Assembly: GCA_964495385.1 (NCBI GenBank)
Contig: CAZBVO010000011.1
Location: forward strand, 1 to 49,685
DNA length: 49,685 nucleotides
DNA from: CAG-1138 sp964495385
GTDB taxonomy: Bacteria; Bacillota; Clostridia; Christensenellales; CAG-917
Direction: 5' to 3'
The translations under genes were made by a program, and so were the position numbers. Shown in pieces: positions 8,739-16,888 of this stretch (positions are counted from its first letter, which is position 1; every line of letters starts with the position of its first letter). Below the pieces are notes generated by a model, which saw only the letters and a list, made by a program, of their open reading frames with translations, was not told the DNA's origin and ran no database searches.

Positions 8739-9677
8739 ATGAAAATTGTTATTCTTGACGGGCATTCCGTCGTGGGAAACGAAATGAATTTCGACAGGCT
8801 CGCCGCTTTTGGCGACCTTACGGTGTACGATCGAACCCCGGCCGAACTTGCCGCCGAACGTATAGGCGATGCCGAGGTCGTTTTTACAAACAAAACGCCC
8901 ATCGACAAAGCGGTTTTGGACAAATGCGAAAACCTTAAACTCATAAGTGTTTTTGCAACCGGCTACAACGTTATCGACATCGATTATGCAAAGGCGAAAG
9001 GCGTTGCAGTGTGCAACGTTCCGGCATACAGCACGGACAGCGTTGCGCAATTGACGTTTGCGTTCATTTTGGAACTGGCAAGCCGAGTCGGCGAACACGA
9101 CGCCGCCGTTCACCGCGGGGATTGGCAAAATTCGGCCGATTTCTGTTTTTGGACAAGGCCGCTTACCGAACTTACCGGAAAGACGCTGGGCATCATCGGC
9201 TACGGAAACATCGGCAAACGGGTTGCGGAAATCGCAAAAGCATTCAAAATGAACGTTTTGGTGTTCAACCGAACTCCTTTTGACGGAAGCGTAAGCCTTG
9301 ACAAGGTTTTGTCCGAAAGCGATTTTGTCAGCCTGCATTGCCCGATGAATGCGCAAAGCGACAAAATAATCAACAAAACCACCCTTGAAAAAATGAAGCC
9401 TACCGCATATCTTATCAATACCAGCCGCGGCGGTCTTGTAAACGAGGCGGATTTGGCCGATGCCTTAAACAGCGGAAGGTTGGCAGGTGCTGCAGTGGAC
9501 GTAGTGTCGGTCGAACCTGTTTGCGCAAGCAATCCGCTTCTTACCGCAAAAAATTGCATCATAACGCCGCACATTGCTTGGGCTCCGATTGAGGCAAGAA
9601 GCAGACTTATGGATGTTTCCGTCAAAAATCTGGAAGGTTACGTGAACGGAAAAATAATCAATCAAGTCAACAAATAA
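8739..9677 (+). CDS. D-2-hydroxyacid dehydrogenase (glycerate dehydrogenase-like)
   Basis: NAD-dependent enzyme interconverting a D-2-hydroxyacid and its 2-oxoacid; the closest-looking group is glycerate/hydroxypyruvate reductase. The Rossmann motif GYGNIGKR follows TLGII in the middle of the protein. The three catalytic residues are present in order: Arg in INTSRGGLVNE, Glu in VSVEPV and His in TPHIAWAP. The VPAYSTDSVAQLTFAFIL segment is typical of the family. At 312 residues it has the usual length. GGAGG sits at the end of the upstream TPR gene. The exact substrate cannot be settled by reading; hydroxypyruvate is a guess. Confidence 0.9.
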   Translation: MKIVILDGHSVVGNEMNFDRLAAFGDLTVYDRTPAELAAERIGDAEVVFTNKTPIDKAVLDKCENLKLISVFATGYNVIDIDYAKAKGVAVCNVPAYSTDSVAQLTFAFILELASRVGEHDAAVHRGDWQNSADFCFWTRPLTELTGKTLGIIGYGNIGKRVAEIAKAFKMNVLVFNRTPFDGSVSLDKVLSESDFVSLHCPMNAQSDKIINKTTLEKMKPTAYLINTSRGGLVNEADLADALNSGRLAGAAVDVVSVEPVCASNPLLTAKNCIITPHIAWAPIEARSRLMDVSVKNLEGYVNGKIINQVNK

Positions 9678-9692
9678 AGGTTTTAAACAACG

Positions 9693-9717
9693 AAAACGGA
9701 GAGTTTATCTCCGTTTT
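9693..9717. terminator. Bidirectional terminator
   Basis: A perfect 10-bp stem AAAACGGAGA/TCTCCGTTTT around a 5-base loop, with T-run downstream. It overlaps the last codons of the minus-strand secreted-protein gene, so it may be mainly for the dehydrogenase gene. Confidence 0.8.
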
Positions 9718-10187
9718 TTGATTATTTCGTTTACTTTTTCAAATTCGGCCTTTATGTCCTGTTTCTCCTCGTTTGAAAGCTCGGGCCAAAACACGGCGTA
9801 AAACGATAGGGCGTGTCCCAACAATTCGCCGTCGGTCATTTCGGCCAGATTCGAGACAGTGTAGGTCTTTCCGATGCTGTCTAAAGCATATTGCAGACAC
9901 AACAAAGTTTTGAGGTTTTCGGGCGAAACGCCGTATCTTTCGGCCATTTCGGCAAGTTTTGGCTCGGGGATGTTTGAAACGATTTTTCTTTTGATGATTT
10001 TGTTTTCGAAAAATTCTATATAAAGCGGATCGGAATAGTCGTCAATCAGCCGTTTTCCCGAGGACACGACCGCTTCGGTTTCGGCGTTATTTTGTTTTTG
10101 CACGGCCAAATTGCCCCAAATCGCAGCATTATTTGCGGCCGCCGGGACGTTTGCAAGGCAAAGAAACAGAAACAAATATTTCAGCAT
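9705..10187 (-). CDS. Small secreted protein of unknown function
   Basis: 160 residues starting MLKYLFLFLCLANVPAAANNA, a short signal peptide with likely cleavage after an Ala of the PAAA stretch and no lipobox cysteine. The mature part is helical and highly charged, with ERYGVSPENLKTLLCLQYA reminiscent of small helix-turn-helix-like bundles, but I recognise no family. ATG at 10187 is preferred over GTG at 10196 because GAGGAGGTGGG lies directly upstream of the ATG and overlaps the GTG. It is a single gene facing the dehydrogenase; its 3' end lies within the shared terminator. Confidence 0.65.
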   Translation of the reverse strand: MLKYLFLFLCLANVPAAANNAAIWGNLAVQKQNNAETEAVVSSGKRLIDDYSDPLYIEFFENKIIKRKIVSNIPEPKLAEMAERYGVSPENLKTLLCLQYALDSIGKTYTVSNLAEMTDGELLGHALSFYAVFWPELSNEEKQDIKAEFEKVNEIIKKRR

Positions 10188-10318
10188 AAATCCCACCTCC
10201 TCGGTTTAGAATTTGTTATTTTAAAAAATTTATTCCGAAATTTAAACGGTGTATGAGGCCGAGAGGCGGTTTTAAAGCAAATCCCGTTTTACACGTTTGT
10301 CGTACTTTTTCAAATGCC

Positions 10319-10347
10319 TTGCAAAACCGTGTTCGATACTGTATAAT
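10319..10347 (+). promoter_or_regulatory. Promoter of dut
   Basis: TTGCAA (10319-10324), 17-bp spacer, TATAAT (10342-10347). It gives a leader of about 80 bases before the dut start, in which I see no strong hairpin. Confidence 0.75.
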
Positions 10348-10433
10348 GTAATTGTAAGTAAACAATTAGCAATTGCCGCACCGGTCGACTAAAACCTATC
10401 GATTACGGGCGGTTGTTGCGTGAGGTAAACAAG

Positions 10434-10862
10434 ATGAAAGTAAAAATCAAAAAGATCGATGATGCGGCCGTCGTGCCGACCTACGGAAGCAATAATGCCG
10501 CCGGTGCCGATTTATATGCTCTGAACGACGCCGTTATCCCTGCGGGAAAAACCGTCAAAATGAGAACGGGCATTGCCATGGAACTTCCCGAAGGCACCGT
10601 GGGGCTTATCTATGCCAGAAGCGGTTTGGCGACCAAAAGGAATCTTGCTCCTGCAAACAAGGTCGGAGTCATCGACAGCGATTATCGTGGCGAAATTGTA
10701 GTGGCTCTTTTCAATCACGGCGAAACGGACGAAACGGTGGAAGCCGGCGAAAGGATTGCTCAGCTGGTGATTGCGCCTTACTACGTCGCTTCGTTTGAAG
10801 AAGTGGCCGAGTTGGGAGAAACCGAGCGAGGCTCGGGCGGATTCGGTTCGACGGGAAAATAA
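10434..10862 (+). CDS. dut: dUTP diphosphatase
   Basis: Trimeric cytoplasmic dUTPase that hydrolyses dUTP to dUMP, keeping uracil out of DNA and supplying the thymidylate precursor. The five family motifs are visible: AGADLYAL near residue 25, ARSGLA, GVIDSDYRGEI with the catalytic Asp, GERIAQLVI and the C-terminal arm RGSGGFGSTGK. The length of 142 residues is normal. ATG at 10434 is chosen because GAGGT lies 8 bp upstream and aligns with the family N-terminus; the in-frame TTG at 10413 would overlap that site. A strong promoter lies upstream. Confidence 0.95.
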   Translation: MKVKIKKIDDAAVVPTYGSNNAAGADLYALNDAVIPAGKTVKMRTGIAMELPEGTVGLIYARSGLATKRNLAPANKVGVIDSDYRGEIVVALFNHGETDETVEAGERIAQLVIAPYYVASFEEVAELGETERGSGGFGSTGK

Positions 10863-10905
10863 ATTCAAAATTTTGGTGTTTACCAACTGTTTGTTGAGCA
10901 TAATG

Positions 10906-10930
10906 AACGTAGCCGACGTCGGTTGACGTT
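10906..10930 (+). promoter_or_regulatory. Palindrome upstream of the serpin gene, possible operator or hairpin
   Basis: The 10-bp perfect palindrome CCGACGTCGG (10913-10922) is flanked by AACGT (10906-10910) and ACGTT (10926-10930), making a nested inverted repeat just before the serpin ribosome site. A CATAAT at 10899-10904 could be a weak -10 box, which would put the palindrome at the RNA start. No recognised regulator site matches. Confidence 0.35.
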
Positions 10931-10950
10931 TAGGCAATTTGGAGGTGTTT

Positions 10951-12234
10951 ATGAAAACCAAATGGAAAATAATGGCCGCGGCCATGGTGGCGGTGTGCTG
11001 TATGGTGGCATTTGTCGGATGCGGCGACGGAATAAAAAGCCAAAAGGTTTCGTCCGAAAAAATCAAATATGCCCGTGCTGACAGCAGCGTTTTGAAAAAT
11101 GCGGACAGTAAAATGGCGGTAGCAAACTTCTCGGCCGATCTTTTCAGGAAAAACCGCAAGGAAAACTCAAACAGTCTTATTTCTCCGTTGTCGGCCTATC
11201 TGTGTTTGGCGATGCTTGCCAACGGCGCCAACGGCGTTACTCTTTCGGAGATGGAAAACGTTTTGGGGATGAGCCTTGACAACCTGAACGAGTATTGCGC
11301 AAACCTTTATGCCGAAATGTGCGAAGACGAACAGCGGCAGAACTACGTTTCGCTTTCAAATTCGATTTGGTACAACGACCTGATGCCTCGGGAGGAATTT
11401 TTGAACGTTAACAGCCTTTACTACGGTGCTGAAATGTTCAAAACAAACTTTTACGATCCGAACACGATAAAAGACGTAAACAAATGGATTTCCCAAAAAA
11501 CGGACGGGATGATCAAAGAAGCGCTTTCCGAGCTGGATCCCGAAACGGTAAGCCTGCTTGTAAACACGCTGCTGTTTGACAGCGAATGGAAAAAGGAAGG
11601 CGGATACACGGAAAGAGACGTCAACTTTACCCGCGAGGACGGAACGTCAAATAAGGTTAAAGGGTTTTACGCATCGACTTACGATTACTACCGCTCCCAA
11701 AACTACCACGCTTTTAAATTGGGATACAAAGCATCTGGTATATCGTTTTACGGTATATTACCTACCAAAGACGGAAAATATGACGGCAAAGACGTTTCTT
11801 TTGACAGTGTTGTCGAGGGTTTTGACGGAAACGAATTGTATTCCTTGTTGAACGGATATTGCGACGGTTACGACGTGTCGGCAATGGTCCCTTGCTTCGA
11901 GTACGACTATGACGTAAAGCTGGAGGAATATTTTGCCCAAAACGGAATGGCTTCGGCCTTTAATCCGTTCGGGGCTGATTTTTCGAATATGTATGACGGT
12001 TTGTCCTACGACCACAACGTTTACTTAGGTTTCATTTTACAAAAAACTCGCATCGAATTGACGACGAAGGGAACCAAGGCCGCAGCGGCAACAATCATCG
12101 GACCTAAAGACACTTCCGCCGCTCCCGACGAAAGGCAGAACGTTCAACTTTATTTAGACAGACCGTTTATTTACATGATAGTCGACGATTTAAGCGGAAT
12201 GCCTTTGTTTGTCGGAAGCGTGGCAACACTTTAA
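10951..12234 (+). CDS. Serpin-family protease inhibitor, probable lipoprotein
   Basis: 427 residues. The N-terminal signal ends FVGCGDG, an imperfect lipobox, so the protein is probably anchored outside the membrane by a lipidated cysteine. The serpin fold shows in NSLISPLSAYLCLAMLANGA, NWISQ-like VNKWISQKTDGMI, and the C-terminal DRPFIYMIVDD with LFVGSVATL. The hinge GTKAAAAT (from Gly374) has the small residues needed for loop insertion, so inhibition is plausible. Counting from the hinge puts P1-P1' at Thr388-Ser389, but the loop is about six residues longer than in alpha-1-antitrypsin, so the true scissile bond is uncertain. GGAGG precedes the ATG at 10951. Its target could be host or microbial serine proteases. 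Confidence 0.9.
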   Translation: MKTKWKIMAAAMVAVCCMVAFVGCGDGIKSQKVSSEKIKYARADSSVLKNADSKMAVANFSADLFRKNRKENSNSLISPLSAYLCLAMLANGANGVTLSEMENVLGMSLDNLNEYCANLYAEMCEDEQRQNYVSLSNSIWYNDLMPREEFLNVNSLYYGAEMFKTNFYDPNTIKDVNKWISQKTDGMIKEALSELDPETVSLLVNTLLFDSEWKKEGGYTERDVNFTREDGTSNKVKGFYASTYDYYRSQNYHAFKLGYKASGISFYGILPTKDGKYDGKDVSFDSVVEGFDGNELYSLLNGYCDGYDVSAMVPCFEYDYDVKLEEYFAQNGMASAFNPFGADFSNMYDGLSYDHNVYLGFILQKTRIELTTKGTKAAAATIIGPKDTSAAPDERQNVQLYLDRPFIYMIVDDLSGMPLFVGSVATL

Positions 12235-12254
12235 CAACCACCTAAACAATTTAG

Positions 12255-12277
12255 GCTCGCCTTCGGGCGAGCTTTTT
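12255..12277 (+). terminator. Terminator of the serpin gene
   Basis: GCTCGCC and GGCGAGC close a stable TTCG tetraloop and are followed by five T. Confidence 0.9.
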
Positions 12278-12282
12278 ATTGC

Positions 12283-12311
12283 TTGACAAAATATTTGCCT
12301 TGACATACAAT
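12283..12311 (+). promoter_or_regulatory. Strong sigma-A promoter of the GNAT-Nudix gene
   Basis: Perfect TTGACA (12283-12288), 17-bp spacer, TACAAT (12306-12311). The predicted RNA start near 12318 leaves a leader of only about 11 bases that contains the GGGAGG ribosome site. Confidence 0.8.
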
Positions 12312-12328
12312 ATCACGGGAGGCGAAAG

Positions 12329-13285
12329 ATGGAATTTGTCGAACTTAATTTAAACCGATTTGAAGCTTTATACAACGGCGAGATGCAGGATGATTTCCCT
12401 GCGGCCGAATTGAAGCCGTGGTCTCTTTTGAAAAAGCAATACGATAGGGGGCTTTGTAAGGCCTTCGAGTTGTGCGATTTTGGCGTTCGCAAGGCGTATG
12501 TCGTTTTCGAAATTCCTCAAAGCGGCAACGTTTGGCTGGTTGACTATTTTGCGGTTTTGAAGGCGGAAAGAGGAAGCGGCTTTGGCGGCATGGCCTTAAA
12601 AACGATAAAAAACAACGTTCCTGCCGATGCGGTCATGTTTGAAATAGAGCGCCCGGACGAGGCCGCAGACGAGGCGGATTTGTCGGTTAGAACAAGACGC
12701 AAACGGTTTTACTTGAAAAACGGCGTTGTCGAGACGGGAGTCGCGAGCGTGGCGGACGGCGGAATCGGCTACGAAATATTGTGCATGCCGATCAAAAAAT
12801 ATGCCGTCGGCGAAGCGGCCGAGCAGGCGATGCTGGCCATATACCGTACGTTGTTTAAAGAGGGCGAATATTCGGTCAAAACGGCAAATTTGGCCGTGCA
12901 AACGGCCGAAGTGGTGGCCGCTTTGATTTGGCGAGGCGACAGATTTATGATATGCCAGAGGCCGAAAAACAAGGCACGCGGCCTTCTGTGGGAATTTGTC
13001 GGCGGAAAGGTGGAATTTGGCGAAAGCAAAGAGCAGGCACTTGTTCGGGAATGTATCGAAGAACTTGACGTCGAAGTGGTGCCTAAAGGCGTTTTTGCAG
13101 AGGTCGGGCACGTTTATCCGGACATCCGCATAAATCTTACTCTGTTTAATGCCGAAATCAAGCATGGCGAGCCCAAGATGCTCGAACACAGCGACATAAA
13201 ATGGATTTTGCCGTCCGAAATCGACAAATTCGAATTCTGTCCGGCAGATAAAGAAATACTTAAAAAAATCAAGAAAATGAAATAA
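12329..13285 (+). CDS. GNAT acetyltransferase-Nudix hydrolase fusion
   Basis: 318-residue two-domain protein. Residues about 1-155 look like a GNAT acetyltransferase: the acetyl-CoA loop R81-G-S-G-F-G86 fits RxxGxG. Residues about 190-318 are a MutT-like Nudix hydrolase: the Nudix box runs from Gly226 through Glu232, Arg240-Glu241 and Glu244-Glu245, with Asp in place of the usual last Gly. The WEFVGGKVE context is typical of 8-oxo-dGTP-type enzymes that sanitise the nucleotide pool. The domains face no internal stop or frameshift, so the fusion appears genuine. It stands alone with its own strong promoter and terminator. The acetyl acceptor is unknown. Confidence 0.85.
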   Translation: MEFVELNLNRFEALYNGEMQDDFPAAELKPWSLLKKQYDRGLCKAFELCDFGVRKAYVVFEIPQSGNVWLVDYFAVLKAERGSGFGGMALKTIKNNVPADAVMFEIERPDEAADEADLSVRTRRKRFYLKNGVVETGVASVADGGIGYEILCMPIKKYAVGEAAEQAMLAIYRTLFKEGEYSVKTANLAVQTAEVVAALIWRGDRFMICQRPKNKARGLLWEFVGGKVEFGESKEQALVRECIEELDVEVVPKGVFAEVGHVYPDIRINLTLFNAEIKHGEPKMLEHSDIKWILPSEIDKFEFCPADKEILKKIKKMK

Positions 13286-13308
13286 CCGCCAAAGGCGGTT
13301 ATTTTTTT
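13283..13308. terminator. Terminator between convergent genes
   Basis: TAACCGCC and GGCGGTTA form a perfect 8-bp stem around AAA, followed by seven T. The stop codon of the GNAT-Nudix gene is part of the stem. Confidence 0.85.
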
Positions 13309-13321
13309 GGTCAATTTTAAG

Positions 13322-14404
13322 TTATCGGTTGTTTTCGAAAACGGAAAATGACGGCAAGCACTCGTCAAAAAACATTTTGTATGCTTCGCAGTAATCGACG
13401 CTTGCCTTTTCTCGCTTGCATCCACCGCCACGGCATATCGGAAAATATTTGCATTCGGTGCATTTTCGGTCAAAAACAAGGCTTTCTTTCAAAAAATCTC
13501 GCATAATCGGGCCTTCGGCCATATCTTTAAGGCTGTCGGTGCAAACGTTGCCTAAAAGATATTTGTCGGTGCAGTAGAAATCGCAAGGATAAACGTTGCC
13601 GTTTGCCTCAACGACAAACTGTGCGTTGCAATGACCGTTCATGCCGCAAAGTTCGGCAGGAAGGCCCAAATACGACCGCACGAAGTTGTCTAATTTCCGT
13701 TCGCTTACGCTTTCGCCTTTTAGGTAATCTGCCGCATAAAGTTTGAAAGTTTTTATCAAAAAGTTGCCGTATTCGGTGGCGGACGGCGAGTAACCGCCGT
13801 GCGTGTCGAACGGGTTTAGACACGGCACAAACTGCAGATATCTTAAATTATTTCGCTTGAAAAACGCATAGGTCTTTTCGGCGTTGTTAGCAATTTCCGA
13901 GGTTAAAACCGTCAAAACGTTGAAATCAACATTGTATTTAGTCAACAAATTTGCCGACGCAACCACTTTGTCGAACACTGGCTCGGAAGTCGGAAAACGG
14001 CGGTGGCGGTTGCCTTTGCGGTCGCCGTCAAGGCTAAGCCCTACCAAAAACCGACGTTCCGACAAAAATGCGGCCCACTGTTCGTCGAGAAGGGTTCCGT
14101 TTGTTTGCAGACTGTAAAAGACCGTGGTTCCGTTGTCGTTTAGGGCATCGACGTCTCGGACGAAATTTTTGAAGTAATCAAGCCCGGCAAGGGTTGGTTC
14201 GCCGCCCTGAAACACAAAGAAAATGCGTCCGCCGTCGGCGAATTCGATAAAGGATTTTATGACCGCTCGGGAAGTCTCCTCGGTCATTATCCCGAAATTT
14301 GCCTGCGCACGCTTTGAGGCGACGTCCTTATAAAAACAGTAGTCGCACGCAAGGTTGCAGGCCGAAGAGGCCGGTTTTATCATGACGGGTACGGATTTTG
14401 GCAT
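13322..14404 (-). CDS. Radical SAM/SPASM protein of the anaerobic sulfatase-maturase type
   Basis: 360 residues. The radical SAM cluster motif CxxxCxxC is at Cys16, Cys20 and Cys23, followed by FVFQGGEPTLAGLDYF and YSLQTNGTLLDEQW, typical of anaerobic sulfatase-maturating enzymes, which convert a Cys or Ser of a client protein to formylglycine. The C-terminal SPASM region has the further cluster cysteines in GHCNAQFVVEANGNVYPCDF, CTECKYFPICRGGGC and VDYCEAY. GGAGG is 7 bp before the ATG. The gene is alone and no sulfatase is in the window, so the client is unknown; other SPASM proteins modify peptides, but no small precursor peptide was found beside it. Confidence 0.9.
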   Translation of the reverse strand: MPKSVPVMIKPASSACNLACDYCFYKDVASKRAQANFGIMTEETSRAVIKSFIEFADGGRIFFVFQGGEPTLAGLDYFKNFVRDVDALNDNGTTVFYSLQTNGTLLDEQWAAFLSERRFLVGLSLDGDRKGNRHRRFPTSEPVFDKVVASANLLTKYNVDFNVLTVLTSEIANNAEKTYAFFKRNNLRYLQFVPCLNPFDTHGGYSPSATEYGNFLIKTFKLYAADYLKGESVSERKLDNFVRSYLGLPAELCGMNGHCNAQFVVEANGNVYPCDFYCTDKYLLGNVCTDSLKDMAEGPIMRDFLKESLVFDRKCTECKYFPICRGGGCKREKASVDYCEAYKMFFDECLPSFSVFENNR

Positions 14405-14432
14405 TTGTTACCTCCGAAAACGTTGTAAAAGT

Positions 14433-14461
14433 ATTATAATTTATTTTTTTTATTATTGCAA
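14433..14461 (-). promoter_or_regulatory. Promoter of the radical SAM gene
   Basis: On the minus strand TTGCAA (14456-14461), 17-bp spacer, TATAAT (14433-14438). Confidence 0.7.
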
Positions 14462-14479
14462 TAAAAGCGGGCAAAAGGG

Positions 14480-14509
14480 TTGAGAAAAATTTGATTTGTG
14501 TGCTATAAT
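14480..14509 (+). promoter_or_regulatory. Promoter of the tmk operon
   Basis: TTGAGA (14480-14485), 18-bp spacer, TATAAT (14504-14509). It lies back to back with the radical SAM promoter. Confidence 0.7.
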
Positions 14510-14527
14510 AGGTCGGAAGGTGATATT

Positions 14528-15157
14528 ATGAAAGGAAAATTTGTAACGTTTGAAGGCTGCGAGGGCGTGGGAAAATCCACTCAACTTGCAAAGCTTAGGG
14601 AATATTTGGAAGAAACCGGCCAACATGCCGTATTCACGCGCGAACCGGGCGGAAACAAGATAAGCGAACAGATCCGTTCGGTCATCTTAAATCCCGACAA
14701 CACCGAGATGAATGCGATGTGCGAAGCGCTTTTGTATGCCGCAAGCAGGGCGCAACTGGTAAACGAAGTCATAAAACCCGCCCTCGAGCGAGGCGAATTG
14801 GTTATTTGCGACAGGTTTTTGGACAGCTCTATTGCATATCAGGGCGGCGCAAGAGGCCTCGGAGTGGCCAACGTTTTGGATATAAACCGACACGCAATCC
14901 AGGGATGTATGCCCGACCTTACGGTGTTTTTGGATCTTCCTCCGGAGCATTCGTTCAGAAGCCGCTCGAAGTCGGCCGAGCTTCATGACAGGCTGGAGGA
15001 CGAGAACATGGATTTCCACCGCAGGGTGTACGAAGGCTACGTCAAGGACGCCGAACTGTCGGAAGGACGAATCGTCAGAATAGTTCCGTGCCAAAACAGG
15101 AAGGATACGACTGACAAAATAATCAATCTTTTGCGAGAAAAGGGGATAATAAAGTAG
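14528..15157 (+). CDS. tmk: Thymidylate kinase
   Basis: Phosphorylates dTMP to dTDP with ATP, an essential step of dTTP synthesis. 209 residues: the P-loop EGCEGVGKST is at residues 9-18, the DRF motif lies in VICDRFLDSSIAYQGGARG, and the lid-side LDLPPEHSFRS segment is present. GGAAGGTG is the ribosome site and favours ATG at 14528 over the upstream ATG at 14498, which overlaps the promoter -10 region. It heads a tmk-holB-ricT unit; the next gene starts within its stop codon. This order is conserved in Bacillus subtilis, where small genes lie between. Confidence 0.95.
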   Translation: MKGKFVTFEGCEGVGKSTQLAKLREYLEETGQHAVFTREPGGNKISEQIRSVILNPDNTEMNAMCEALLYAASRAQLVNEVIKPALERGELVICDRFLDSSIAYQGGARGLGVANVLDINRHAIQGCMPDLTVFLDLPPEHSFRSRSKSAELHDRLEDENMDFHRRVYEGYVKDAELSEGRIVRIVPCQNRKDTTDKIINLLREKGIIK

Positions 15158-16128
15158 TGGCAAAATTTTGCGAGGCCTTAAAAAAAAGCAACGCCTACCG
15201 TAGTTTCGAAAGAGACGTCGACGGCTTGAATGCGGCGCATGCGTATATGCTGTCGTCGCCGGACGACGTTGCCTTAAAAAGCCTTGCGGAACTGTGCGTC
15301 ATAAAACTGTTCTGTCCCGACGGCAATGACGAGGTGACGGAGCAGAGGATTTTCCATCGCAACCACAGCGACGTCAAATTCGTAAACGAAGAGGGCAAAA
15401 AAATCAAGGTCGAGGACGTCAACGACCTTGTCGAGGACAGTATAATTCGCCCGAACGAAGGCGACAAAAAGGTGTATGTGATTTGCTATGCGGACCTGAT
15501 GAACGCCGCCGCGCAAAACAAGCTTTTAAAGACGCTGGAGGAGCCTGCCGACGGAGTGGTGTTTTTGCTTTTGACGCAAAACGAAGCGGCGATGTTGGAC
15601 ACCGTGAAATCGAGGGTGCGAAAGGTTGTTTTGGAAAGCTTTTCGTCGGACGTGGTTTACTCGGAAATATTCGCCCTAACGGGCAACACCGAATCGGCCG
15701 AAGTTGCCGCCGCGTGCAGCGACGGGATGCTTGGCAAGGCCGAAAAAATAGCATTGGACGAAAGCTACAAAGCGGTGTATGCCGAAGCGTTTGAGTTGTT
15801 GGGTAAATTGCAAAAAAGCGCAGATGTGGCGTCGCTTTTGAACCGTAAAGTGTTTGTTAAGGAAAATTTTGGCATTTTGCTTGACATTTTGTCCATAATT
15901 TTCAGGGATATGTTGGTGCTTAGAACAGGCTCCGAGGTGGAGGTGGCAACCTACCGCAAGGAAGACGTTTTGAAGCTGTCGGAAAGCTTTTCGGACGAGG
16001 CCGTGGGCAAGATAATTTATCTTTTGAACGACGAGCGCAAAAAGCTGTTTTTCAACGTCTCGACGGCGGCCGTGGCGGAGAATCTGTTGATGGGAATTTT
16101 ACAAATAAAATACACTTGCAAAAAGTAG
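15157..16128 (+). CDS. holB: DNA polymerase III delta' subunit (clamp-loader)
   Basis: Clamp-loader subunit that helps load the sliding clamp on DNA during replication. 323 residues with LMNAAAQNKLLKTLEEPADG and VVFLLLTQNEAAMLDTVKSR, the most conserved stretch of delta'. No functional Walker A loop is seen, as is usual for delta', and the N-terminus is short and divergent. Translation starts at GTG overlapping the last base of the tmk stop codon, with GGGGA upstream, so the two genes are translationally coupled. Position between tmk and ricT supports the call. Confidence 0.88.
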   Translation: MAKFCEALKKSNAYRSFERDVDGLNAAHAYMLSSPDDVALKSLAELCVIKLFCPDGNDEVTEQRIFHRNHSDVKFVNEEGKKIKVEDVNDLVEDSIIRPNEGDKKVYVICYADLMNAAAQNKLLKTLEEPADGVVFLLLTQNEAAMLDTVKSRVRKVVLESFSSDVVYSEIFALTGNTESAEVAAACSDGMLGKAEKIALDESYKAVYAEAFELLGKLQKSADVASLLNRKVFVKENFGILLDILSIIFRDMLVLRTGSEVEVATYRKEDVLKLSESFSDEAVGKIIYLLNDERKKLFFNVSTAAVAENLLMGILQIKYTCKK

Positions 16129-16135
16129 AGGCAAT

Positions 16136-16716
16136 ATGGCAATTATAGTCGGAATAAAATTTAAAAACAGCAACAAATTGTATTATTTCAGCCCCGAAGG
16201 CGTGCAGTTTTCGGAGGGTGACGGAGTTATAGTGGAAACGGCGAGGGGAACCGAGTACGGCAAAGTGGCCGTGGCCAACAAAGAAGTTGACGATTCGGAA
16301 ATCATCCCTCCCTTGAAGCCCGTTTTGAGAAAGGCGACCAAAAAGGACGAGGAGCAGCTTCAGCGCAACCTTAAAAAGAGGGAAGACGCCTTAAGGATAG
16401 CCGCCGAAAAAATCGCAAATCGCGGTTTAAAGATGAAGCTTGTTGACGCCGAGTACACTTTTGATTGCGGCAAGGTGATTTTTTATTTCACCGCCGACGG
16501 CAGAATCGACTTCAGGGAGCTGGTTAAGGACCTTGCGTCCGCTTTTAAGGTGCGCATCGAACTCAGGCAGATTTACGAGCGCGACGAAACCAAAATGAAG
16601 GGGGCATTGGCGCAATGTGGCCGTCCGTGCTGTTGCACCACGCATCTTCCGGACTTTGAAAAGGTTTCGATCAAGATGGCCAAACTGCAGGGGCTCAGCC
16701 TCAATCCGACCAAAAT
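16136..16716 (+). CDS. ricT: RicT/YaaT (PSP1-domain) protein, C-terminus lost in a gap
   Basis: PSP1-domain protein; in Bacillus RicT works with RicA and RicF as an Fe-S-carrying complex that assists RNase Y in mRNA maturation and influences sporulation. 193 residues are readable: GVQFSEGDGVIVETARGTEY near the start, then ALAQCGRPCCCTTHLPDF followed by SIKMAKLQGLSLNPTK, the signature region with cluster-type cysteines. The second conserved cysteine stretch that normally follows falls in the 100-N gap. The open frame seems to run through the gap into a ferredoxin gene, but that is an artefact, because the ferredoxin has its own promoter and ribosome site. It starts 7 bp after holB. Confidence 0.92.
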
Positions 16717-16816
16717 NNNNNNNNNNNNNNNNNNNNNNNNNNNNNNNNNNNNNNNNNNNNNNNNNNNNNNNNNNNNNNNNNNNNNNNNNNNNNNNNNNNN
16801 NNNNNNNNNNNNNNNN
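16717..16816. other. Assembly gap (100 N) at the end of ricT
   Basis: Exactly 100 unknown bases. RicT proteins are usually about 80-100 residues longer than what is readable here, so at least about 250 bp are missing, perhaps with further genes. Confidence 0.95.
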
Positions 16817-16825
16817 CCAAAACGC

Positions 16826-16854
16826 TTAACAACTTCAATTAGTTGTGCTATAAT
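16826..16854 (+). promoter_or_regulatory. Promoter of the ferredoxin gene
   Basis: TTAACA (16826-16831), 17-bp spacer, TATAAT (16849-16854), just after the gap. Confidence 0.75.
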
Positions 16855-16888
16855 ACAGTTAAACAACAAAAAAGAGAGGTATTTTGAT

